A stretch of DNA of 64,000 bases from Nematopogon swammerdamellus (Eukaryota > Arthropoda > Insecta > Lepidoptera > Adelidae): assembly GCA_946902875.1 (NCBI GenBank), contig OX336345.1:20181395-20245394 (forward strand), given 5' to 3'. Made by a program: the position numbers and the translations under genes. The notes under the pieces are model-generated. The model made no database searches. It was not told the origin of the DNA and saw only the letters and a program-made list of their open reading frames with translations. Positions 1 through 8,216 of this stretch are shown piece after piece. The number at the start of each line of letters is the position of its first letter. Position 1 is the first letter of the stretch.

Positions 1-936
1 AACCATATCTTTTAGGTGTTGTGGCCGTATTCCATCTAGGCCTGACGCTGACCCATTTGGGAAACTCAAAATGCCTTCAAGGACCATTTTTGACGATACA
101 GACAAATACTCGGAGTCGGTGTTAGGTTGGTCTGGGAAATGGAGGGATCTTGATGGTGATGGGTGTTTACTTTGTAGGATCTCTAGAACTTCTTTGTCGT
201 GGGATGCGAGTTTATCTTCGGAGGCTAGTAGTCTTGCAGCACCTCTAAGGTCGCCGTCGGCTACTTTCGCTTCTACTTTTCTTTCTATATTTGTCACAAT
301 TGCTTTAGAATCTGGTATGTCAAGAGACTCGTCGTAATTTTGAATATTGACTTTGATTTTATTCGTAAGCGACTTATCTTCTCTCGTGCCTTCTGGGATT
401 CTTAAGGCTGTGTAAGAAAATAACATCAGATTCTCCCAATCATCGTTATTGTTCGCTGAGGTGCAGCGTTCTATTAAGTGCGTAAACTTTTCAGCTGCAA
501 TTATGCGGGCTCCTTTCGGTATCCTTCTAATAATTCTTACTTTTGACTTGTATCGAGATATTTTTTCTAAAAAAGTACCTTGCGTACTATGAACAAAGTT
601 TGTAATATTTGTGTTACTAGACTCCGGGATTATTCTTCTGTACTTCGGGTGAGCTCTAGATGTATGTACACCCAAACCTTTTTTGCCTTTACATTTCTTG
701 GAACAGAGTGGGCAGGCAAGATAACCAGGCTCGGCCGCCTGTGATGCTGATTGCGATTGGGTGATGGCGGAGCAGGTAGAACAAATCCAGTTTTGGGCTG
801 AAGGACCGCCATCGATGATTTCAGCATTCGGTACCCCCACGCAAGCGCCGTGATACCATTTCGAACAAGCGACACATGATATCCAGTTTTCGTCGGAGTC
901 TATGCTTATACCGCATTCACAAACAGCGTTTTCCAT
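1..936 (-). CDS. PHD-finger/C2H2/reverse transcriptase element protein, cut by window edge
   Basis: An open frame runs from an ATG at 936-934 to position 1 without a stop (312 codons), with a TAA just upstream at 939-937. Residues 6-55 form a complete C4HC3 PHD finger (C6, C8, C21, C24, H29, C32, C52, C55). Residues 75-96 are a C2H2 finger (C75, C78, H91, H96). The visible end, SASGLDGIRPQHLKDMV (296-312), matches the conserved segment that opens the RT fingers in many non-LTR retrotransposons. The rest of the RT lies outside the window. Nucleic-acid-binding fingers and RT in one frame with no apurinic endonuclease before the RT recall R2-like organisation, but the clade cannot be assigned from this part. 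The 312 codons are intact, so the copy may be young. Confidence 0.8.
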   Translation of the reverse strand, partial: MENAVCECGISIDSDENWISCVACSKWYHGACVGVPNAEIIDGGPSAQNWICSTCSAITQSQSASQAAEPGYLACPLCSKKCKGKKGLGVHTSRAHPKYRRIIPESSNTNITNFVHSTQGTFLEKISRYKSKVRIIRRIPKGARIIAAEKFTHLIERCTSANNNDDWENLMLFSYTALRIPEGTREDKSLTNKIKVNIQNYDESLDIPDSKAIVTNIERKVEAKVADGDLRGAARLLASEDKLASHDKEVLEILQSKHPSPSRSLHFPDQPNTDSEYLSVSSKMVLEGILSFPNGSASGLDGIRPQHLKDMV

Positions 937-1050
937 TTAAAAAGATACGAAATGTACGAAAATATACATATACAAAAGAACAAATCTAATGAAATTACGA
1001 GAAAAATAAATATTATGATAATTTTCTAGAAATATACGACTTGTCAGCTT

Positions 1051-1085
<35 letters not shown>

Positions 1086-1594
1086 TACGTCATTGTATTT
1101 CAGAGGCTGGTTTTTATTTTTTTGTATTCGTTACCGGACCTCCTGGTAATTACAATACTCTTTGGCCAGGAAACCAAACTCTAGATGTCGCCATGCACAA
1201 TGAAAACCTCCTACATCGTGATGAAAACTAACTGCTTTATTCAGAGTTCCCTTAAAGTTAACACACAGTTATATCGGGTATTATTCCACGTCATCACGTA
1301 AAACTATCGTCCGTAAACCGACTTTACAGACAACCAATTTTTTTTTTTAAACCACCAAATCATCACTCATACCACACAACATCACTCATACCACACATTC
1401 CTTCGAGCCGAAGTTTGCCGAAAGGAGCTAAAGGAGTAGGTTGCAGGATCGAGCAACTCTTTCAGGTGGCGGACCGGATTTGACACTAGTTAGGTACGCG
1501 CTCACGTCATAAGCTACTAATTAATCTGTAGTGTTGTCTTTTTCTAACACAAGTCACATATGAGATAGCACAATGCGAGCGCAAACTGCCAACG
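937..1594. other. No gene recognised; poly(T) tract at 1,054-1,084
   Basis: AT-rich sequence with a 31-base T run. On the minus strand the run would be a poly(A) tail upstream of the PHD/RT frame, so it may mark the 3' end of another minus-strand retroposon. No coding signal was seen. Confidence 0.5.
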
Positions 1595-1637
1595 CAAAGA
1601 GTTTGTATTACGTCGGCGACATAATACAAACTCTTTG
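1595..1637. mobile_element. End-only remnant of a P-like element
   Basis: CAAAGAGTTTGTATTACGTC begins here and its near-perfect reverse complement follows after one base. The 21-bp arms equal the first 21 bp of the terminal inverted repeat of the P-like element at 23,928-27,503 with one mismatch. All internal sequence is gone. No clear flanking duplication was found. Confidence 0.7.
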
Positions 1638-1835
1638 GATTGACGTTTGCATGTAAACAAATGGCCGTCCCGTCTTCCCTTCTATGTACGTGATTATTTT
1701 TTGCTGATTTTCACAAATTCCTACTAACAATTGAGTACTAACCTATCCTATGTCAATTCTGTGATGTTCTAGAACATTTTGGTATATCTTTCATTGAGAA
1801 TCGCTTCGTCCAGGCGCTACGCTCTTTTTAACTCT

Positions 1836-1872
1836 CATACATACATACATACATACATACATACATACATAC
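1836..1872. repeat. (CATA)n microsatellite
   Basis: About nine uninterrupted tetranucleotide units. Confidence 0.95.
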
Positions 1873-2481
1873 AAACATTCAGGCTAAACCATTGATTTTA
1901 TAGGGGGAGTCAGATGTACCGTCAGCGATGTTTTAAAGGTAACATGAAATTAGTCTTCAATTATGTCCTAAGATGGCGCCAGGAGTATCGAATTTGAATT
2001 AAATAATTATTATATTTTTAAATCTGCTAATTATAGAACGATGCTAAGTGGGAACAGCATAGTTAAATTTAAAGATTATTTTATATTAAGTAAAAATTTC
2101 AAAATAGTGTATTTTAAGGTTTTCATAATTTTTCCAATAAATATTTTCATGTTTTGTCAGTCCGTGAGCTTGGCGGATAAAATGTATAATTTCGCCGCTT
2201 CTGCATCATAGATGTCAGACCAAAGTTAAGTTGTCCTATTTGTCTATAGATGGCATGCCTATTTCTTATTATATTTTTAGTTGCCAAATACCCACCAACC
2301 AAACCTGCGTGCAATTCAAATACGCGCGTGCGGTTAGGATAAAGTGGAGATACCTTCTTTAAAATTATATTTTTTTACCTCACCACCTTTGAAAACGGAA
2401 ACAAACACGATGGATTAAATATAATAATAATAATAAAAATCGTTAGCCATTTATAAGAAAATCGACCTCATCGAAATAATT

Positions 2482-2761
2482 TGTATGACAGCTACCCTTA
2501 TTTTTTAAAATAATAAAAAACTAAAAAAGGTACCCCTAGATAATCGTTTCAAACTACTAAATATGAATTTTCAACGAAATCGGTTGAGCGGTTGAGGCGC
2601 AACGTCGCTGGACACATTGCCATAGACAAATTTGTATGACGGCTACCCTTATTTTTTCGAATTTTGAAAAAGTAAAAAAATGTACCCCTAGATTATCATT
2701 TCAAACTACTAAATACGAATTTTGAACGAAATCGGTTGAGCAGTTTAGGCACAAGGTCGCT

Positions 2762-2801
<40 letters not shown>

Positions 2802-2828
2802 ACACACACATACACACACACACATACA
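2482..2828. repeat. Two diverged 151-bp tandem units plus (CA)n tail
   Basis: Two copies starting TTGTATGACRGCTACCC (2,482 and 2,632) each run to GTCGCTGGACACA. They share the TCAAACTACTAAATAYGAATT core and CGAAATCGGTTGAGC. The second runs into a CA/TACA microsatellite at 2,764-2,828. It looks like an interspersed repeat ending in simple sequence; I cannot name the family. Confidence 0.7.
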
Positions 2829-2879
2829 TGTTTCTCAAAACCACTTTTTTGGGATCGTTGACAGATATATAGCCCAAAT

Positions 2880-3203
2880 CTGTACTGTGTGGGGCCGGTA
2901 CTTTAAAAGAATGGCCCCACTGAATCTCTCCCCGTGTATGTCGTAAAAGGCGACTAAGGGATATGACCCCCTTCTTATATTACTAGGTGGTAGGGTTTAA
3001 CCCGCCCGGGTTGGTACCACCGCACTGAATGAAAGGTCGGTCCAAACGGCTATGTAAATAGTTCGTGTTTTCCGTCCAGTTCAGTGTAGCCGGCACGACC
3101 GAAGGGAAGCACTGACGTGGCACCAAGTTCACCCGGTGTTATGGGCATCACGGATGTTGTAGGTGATGTAGCCAACCGTGCCAGTTTCAATAAAAAAAAA
3201 AAA
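2880..3203 (+). mobile_element. SINE with CCGTGTATGTCGTAAAAGG head and shared body
   Basis: The head CCGTGTATGTCGTAAAAGGC is followed by the body shared by many copies in this window: CTAGGTGGTAGGGTTTAA, GGTTGGTACCACCGCACTGA, AACGGCTATGTAAATAGTTC, ATCACGGATGTTGTAGGTGA, then an A-rich tail at 3,189-3,203. It differs from the other copies in its head, which lacks the 5S-like block. Confidence 0.75.
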
Positions 3204-3486
3204 ATCCGTCGCATTCTCAACTTCGACATTTTGGACGATCACAATACTTCCTTTCTCCTTACAGTCGCTCGAAAGTAAAAAGCCACCTCCATAGTTTTTA
3301 GCCGTTGCGGCAATTTATCGATCGACGCGCGACGTTCGCTTGTTTTGGAACACGCAAATGTTTGCGTGGAGCGTGCAGGCAAGCGATACGGGTTACTTCG
3401 CGTGGAAAAAGGATGACACAATATCGATGCGATCTCTTGAGACGGTCGGTTCTATATTCACGCGATACGCACACTACCATAATCGC

Positions 3487-3814
3487 GGTGTCTCGTTTTA
3501 GTAATAGTTGAAGTATGAACAAAATGTCTTTGAGTATGAAGTACGGAGTCCAGGCACCGAATTAAAAAAAGTTGAGTCCAGGTTGAGTCCAGGGCTATTT
3601 TTTCCATCTACGATGCTGCTGGTGGTGTTATACCAAAGAGATTAAAAGAGGGTGTCTCGTTTTAGTAATAGTTGAAGTATGAACAAAATGTCTTTGAGTA
3701 TGAAGTACGGAGTCCAGGCACCGAATTAAAAAAAGTTGAGTCCAGGTTGAGTCCAGGGCTATTTTCTCCATCTACGATGCTGCTGGTGGTGTTATACCAA
3801 AGAGATTAAAAGAG
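3487..3814. repeat. 164-bp tandem duplication
   Basis: The segment beginning GGTGTCTCGTTTTAGTAATA at 3,487 repeats at 3,651. The only difference noticed is TTTTTTCC against TTTTCTCC, so the duplication is recent. No gene is evident inside. Confidence 0.95.
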
Positions 3815-3989
3815 GGTGGGTTTAAAGTATTTGTGATAAACTTTACAGAATATATAAGTCAATGATATTTTATCAATAAAATTGTAGATTTTACCGACGA
3901 CGACACGACGACGAATAAAATAAAAAAATAGTAAATCTGATTTAAATGCAAAATTGATAATAAACCATCGCTTCTCTTATATTCTCTAT

Positions 3990-4388
3990 CTTTTTCGGGA
4001 GGAAGGAAGGGATTCCTTCCTCGCCCATCTCTCACTCACCTCTCTCCCTGTCTTCTCTTCTCGATCCCGCCTTCCTCCCCTCCTTCCCCTCACCCTTCAC
4101 GGACCCCCTCTTTGCCACCTTCCCTTTCGCCCATTCCCTCCCTCTCTCCCTACTTCCCTTCCTCCCCTCATGCCGCCCCTCCTTTCCATCACCCTCGCAT
4201 TCCATTCCTCCCCTACTACCCCTCATCCTGTCCGCAACCCCCTCTTATCCCGCCCCTTCCCCCTTCCAACCTCTCACTCCCTCGATATCCATTCCTCCTC
4301 GTTCCCTCTACTACCTCCCTCCCCCACACCTACCCTCATTCACTAACCCTTCCTCCCTCCATACCTCTCCTCCTCTTCTTCTTTTTTT
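3990..4388. repeat. Polypyrimidine tract, about 400 bp
   Basis: The plus strand is almost entirely C and T, rich in CCCTCC, CTTCC and CTCTC. The Pro/Ser/Leu frames here result from this composition and have no homology I recognise. Confidence 0.85.
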
Positions 4389-4683
4389 TATGGAAACTGA
4401 CATGGTTGGATACATCACCTACAACATCCGTGATGTCGGACATGTCGTGCCGGCTATAAAAAAATTACTATTTAGATCAAATCTCTTTGATTTACATAGC
4501 CGTTTCGACATACGTTTTATTCAGTGCGGTGGTACCAACCCTAGTAAGGTAAGAAGGGAAGGGTGCTACAGTTTTACGTGGAATCCGAACCACGGTCAGC
4601 CTCCAATGGTCGAGCGGTCACCCATCCAAGTGTTGACCGCGCCCAGGGTTGCCTGCACCACTGAGCTACCGAGGCTGACAAAC
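4383..4683 (-). mobile_element. Composite tRNA/5S-headed SINE
   Basis: Read on the minus strand it begins with the A-box-like TAGCTCAGTGGTGCAG, continues with a 5S rRNA-like block containing ACTTGGATGGGTGACCGC (the box C region of 5S genes), then a B-box-like GGTTCGGATTCC, a shortened shared SINE body and an A tail (T-run at 4,383-4,389). The body is internally deleted around 4,470. Confidence 0.8.
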
Positions 4684-4904
4684 GTACCTCCCACCCACTC
4701 CCCCTTCTTTTCTCTCCCCCTTCCTCTTCCTGACCATTATTCATGATTTCTTACCAAAAGCAGTAACTATTGAGTAATCTGTGCCAAAAGCCTAGATACA
4801 AAGACATTAAACTTAATCTCTTTGCCTAGATATTAAATTTTCATATCCTTACCTTGAGAAATCATGGATTCCCCATACAAAAACTTTCACCCCTATTTCA
4901 CCCC

Positions 4905-5090
4905 TTATTTTTAGGTTTCCGTATCCCTGTACGGAAGCCTATTACTAAGCCTCCGCAGTCTGTCTGTCCGTCCGTCCGTTTGTCTGTCCGAGGGCTGTAT
5001 CTCTTGAACCGTAATAGGAAGCCCGTTGAAATTTTCACAGAATATGTGTTACTATAGCGGATATAACAACAAATAAGCGGAGCTAGGTAC
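4905..5090 (-). repeat. GGGTTCCGTA-type interspersed repeat, diverged copy
   Basis: It has TTTCCGTATCCCTGTACGGA, TATTACTAAGCC, a run of TGTCCGTCCG units and AGGGCTGTATCTCTTGAACC. The same order occurs at 37,600-37,800 and, inverted, near 53,690-54,300, 54,876-55,090 and 58,100-58,215. It is a widespread non-coding repeat of unknown class. Confidence 0.75.
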
Positions 5091-5093
5091 AAC

Positions 5094-5115
5094 CAAAGAG
5101 TTTGTAAACTCTTTG
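5094..5115. mobile_element. Minimal end-to-end P-like remnant
   Basis: CAAAGAGTTTG is joined directly to TAAACTCTTTG, the two outermost 11 bp of the 23,928-27,503 element head to head with one mismatch. Confidence 0.5.
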
Positions 5116-5666
5116 GACCGGAGTAAAACCGCAAACAGGAAATTACAATCTTACACGTTCAACCCCACATGAAAAATCCAGTATTTCCGTTTGGGCCACG
5201 GGGCTCACCGCTCACCGGTGAGCCTTTCCTTCCTGAACTATTCAGGTCATGGGGGTCACCGGTGAGCCGCGTGAGAGGTCCTACGTAAACGCTTCCTACA
5301 AGCCACAGAGCGCAGCTACAAAGCCAATATGGAAGTGAGCCGCATGGCCTTGTAGTCGAAGCGGACGGCGTGGTTTTCAAATCCAATAGAAACTTGTAGT
5401 TTTTTATTAAGTTAATTGTAACGATGCTAGGGCTGCTCTTAACGATAAGGTAGAAAATAATATTTTTATTAATAGAATTAATAAAACCAGAAAATAATAA
5501 GAAAATATTCGTCAAAATAAAAATGAACATAATATTTTCTTCATTACCAAATAAGAAGACATTATTTATTACGAAAATAATTTATGAAATTGAACAAAAG
5601 AAAATATTTATGAAATTGAACAATCACAACATTATGACACTTCAGTATTTAAAATAATCAATCATC
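5116..5666. other. No gene recognised
   Basis: It contains a GC-rich patch with two GGTGAGCC/CACCGGTGAG motifs (5,200-5,270), then AT-rich sequence. A 123-codon minus frame covers it but shows no domain, and its N-terminal half is low complexity. Confidence 0.5.
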
Positions 5667-5670
5667 TTAA

Positions 5671-6458
5671 CCCTTTGGCTCTTAACCATAAACAATAAAG
5701 AATTATCCGTGAGTCTTGTTAAAACAAGGCAAACAAAGGAATGGTTTAGTTGGGCTGCTTTGGCAATAAGTGGATACTTTTTTCGACTTAGTTTTAGCCT
5801 GTTTGCTACCCATTATTGGTACGTTCTTTGCATAACATTGGTGACATGTACTTCTCACTTTTCTGGCCAATCCCTCTTTCCTTTCCAGAGTGTGTTTCAT
5901 TCTCTTCCGTCTTTCTATACGCATTTCATCGTCGCTATCCTCACTCTCCGACAAAAGAATTCGACAGCATCTTCTTTTCGTTGGTTGAACTACGTCTTCA
6001 TAGAATCTATTCCGAAACTACGGTTCAGAAGATCTATCTCGATGTTTTCTAACTGCGTTAGCGCTTCTTGTGTTAACTCGAAATCTTCAAAATAATCCAT
6101 TTTTGGCGAGAAAAGCGTAAAACATCCTCAATTGTCGACGCAGCCGGACCGGGATTGATCGCTGCGTCCGCGGCGCGCGCGCAACGGGTGGGCCGCGGCG
6201 TGACCCCGCGGCCCCAGCCAACAGAAAAATACAAATCCTTCATAGGAGGCCACACGATCCACCCGTGAGCCTTTTGCTATATCTCGAAAATTAGACGGTA
6301 AAAGTCGCAAATTTTTATTTTCCTTACAAATTACCGCATTTTATAAACTTTGTGATGAAAATCTCAAATTGATGAAAATTACGGATATAATGAGTTTGGC
6401 TTGGCCCGAACGGAAAAGTACGCTAGGCCCACCGGTGGGTCGTATGGCGTTCAACGTG
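5671..6458 (-). mobile_element. piggyBac-like deletion derivative between TTAA sites
   Basis: TTAA tetranucleotides (5,667-5,670 and 6,459-6,462) flank the segment, and the ends are loosely inverted (TTAACCCTTTGGC against TTAACACGTTGAACGCC). The minus strand codes for an acidic N-terminus (ATG near 6,098, MDYFEDFELTQEAL), an SESEDSDDE stretch and a Cys-rich C-terminus, CHQCYAKN through FLCLPCFNKTHG, ending at 5,703. The C-x2-C, C, C-x2-CF-x3-H pattern matches the C-terminal cysteine domain of piggyBac transposases. The central DDD catalytic region (several hundred residues) is missing and the N-terminal part is frameshifted near 5,995-6,010, so this is a non-autonomous relic. Confidence 0.7.
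5703..5954 (-). pseudogene. C-terminal cysteine domain of a piggyBac-like transposase
   Basis: This 83-codon frame starts at MSESEDSDDEMRIERRKR and ends FLCLPCFNKTHG. The cysteine/histidine spacing is that of the zinc-binding tail that piggyBac transposases use to bind their transposon ends. An upstream continuation to about 6,098 is in other frames, so the annotated ATG is only the first methionine after a frameshift. No catalytic aspartates are present. Confidence 0.65.
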
Positions 6459-6462
6459 TTAA

Positions 6463-7330
6463 TTGTGGGCTGATTTTGAAAATTCTTTTTTTGTTTGGTA
6501 GGTATACTTCAGAGGTGCTCCCATTGAAATTTTATTGAAATTGATTGAGCGGTTTATGAAAAAGCAACAAAATACTATTGGTGTGTGGTTACCTTCAGCA
6601 AAACTTTTGTGATGTGGACTTTTTCAGCAATTTGCAGTTTGACACATGGCGAATAATTCTGTACCACTTCAACCGATTTCGATTATTCGATTTCGATTAT
6701 TGTTTTTTATGTAATATTGTTTTAAAAATATAAAACCGACTTAAAAAAAAATTAACTAGAACTAAAAAGTATTAAATAATATTTAATATTTAATATTTTG
6801 AAATTTTCTCTGTCATTGTATTGAAATACACGAATCGATATTGTCATTCATATTCGGACCCTTGTTTCATGAATATTCTAAATTTGAAATCTTTTCCGAC
6901 CGGCCAGATGCGCTTAATATATTATAATACGAGTACGAGTACCATCGAGCTGGTCTGATGACGGAGACGGAAGGTGGCCATAGGAACTCCTAAACTACAC
7001 TTGATAAACCCATCGTGTTTGGGCTCGTTGAATTTGTCTTCACGAGCAATTTACTTTAGACCTAGGAGATTCTCAATTCGACAGTATGTTTTCTTTTTTT
7101 GGATGTTTGTTACGCGATTACTCCGTCAATTATTGTGGGCCAAAGACATTAAACCCACCCTTTGTGGGCCGATTTTGAAAATTCTTTTTTTTTTTTTTGA
7201 AAGGGGATAACCATGAGGTGGTTCCATTTTAATTTGGTCGAGATCAGATTGGAAAGCGAGGCGGAATCGCGAGGCCGAAGGTCGAGCGATTCCGCCGAGT
7301 ACATTAATAGCAAAAAATTCCAAAAAAAAA
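6463..7330. repeat. Lepidopteran-type AACCGACTT repeat block, copy 1
   Basis: It shares blocks in the same order with 29,560-31,310: AATTGTGGGC-GATTTTGAAAATTC, GATGTGGACTTTTTCAGCAA, TTTCGATTATTCGATTTCGA, the GTGGCCATAGGAACTCCTAA block, and a hairpin GGCGGAATCGCGAGGCCGAA with its complement near 7,258-7,300. No intact frame. Confidence 0.75.
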
Positions 7331-7374
7331 AACTGTGAAATAAAAAACTATTTAAAAAAATATATAAAAACCGC

Positions 7375-7565
7375 CTTCAAAAATGTATGAAATAAAAAAA
7401 ATCGAACCCTAGAGTTGAAGGCGGTGCTAAAGCAAGCAAAAATGATACATGAAAGAAAACATGCGCGGATGATATCCTTTGTTATTTGTGTTTTGTGTAG
7501 CCTTCTTTAGCACCGCCTTCAACTCTAGGGTTCGATTTTTTTAATTTCATAAATTTTTTAAGGCA
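7375..7565. mobile_element. Fold-back element, short copy
   Basis: Arms ATCGAACCCTAGAGTTGAAG and GCGGTGCTAAAG repeat inverted around a roughly 85-bp centre. The same centre with longer arms lies at 31,330-31,740. No coding capacity. Confidence 0.8.
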
Positions 7566-7662
7566 GTTTTCATATTTTTTTTTTTACATACAATGCTGAC
7601 ATTATTAGAATGAAGAGTGACGAGTATTTGTTTAACTGTTCAACTAAATAAATACGTTCTAT

Positions 7663-7715
7663 CCACAGAGCACGGAATACCGCGCGCGCGCGCGCGGGGG
7701 TATTCCGTGCTCTGT
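7663..7715. mobile_element. 53-bp hairpin micro-insertion with (CG)n loop
   Basis: CCACAGAGCACGGAATACC and its complement form a 19-bp stem around alternating CG. The flanks are TTCTAT (7,657-7,662) and ATCTAT (7,716-7,721), a 5/6 match like a short target duplication. A relative with the same CCACAGAGC ends is at 35,622-35,717. Confidence 0.65.
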
Positions 7716-7721
7716 GGATCT

Positions 7722-8216
7722 ATCTATTAAAAGCGCACAAACAGGAAATTACAATCATAATAATATTTTGTTCCGTATACCAAATTATTTTCAAAACATG
7801 TTTTTATTTTATTTAATTTGATAAGAAGTGTTAGTTTAATTGTAAATTGTCATAATTTTATTATTCAAATATAATTAAAAATTTTGGAATTTACATAAAT
7901 AATGTTCTTTATAAATATAAATGAAAGCGCCATCTTTTGTCTAGTAGCAGTAATTCTACAGCCTAGTGGCAATTAAAGGTACCTAGATACTGTTGTATTT
8001 CAACTAGATAGCGCCCTTAGTATAGAAGTATTAACAAACATTAACGCCACCTGTTTGTTTTACGACAACATCAAGAAAAATTATTAACGCCCTCTGTTGG
8101 TTTTACGATTTACAACGTTACCAAATTTTTTATATGGAGTGGTCTATCTGTCCCGACAGGGTTATAAAATCAATGGGCTAAACACATTACCCTCCTGTTG
8201 GCTTCGCCGTATAAAA
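7722..8216. other. No gene recognised; short direct repeat upstream of the RLE element
   Basis: Mostly AT-rich. TTAACGCC(A/C)(C/T)CTGT with TTTTACGA occurs twice (8,039-8,066 and 8,083-8,110). The 5' end of the retrotransposon that follows cannot be fixed here. Confidence 0.5.

Noticed and set aside
3954..4459. Pro/Ser/Leu-rich frames of 115-130 codons
   Set aside because: They lie within a polypyrimidine tract, and overlapping frames on both strands show the same low complexity.
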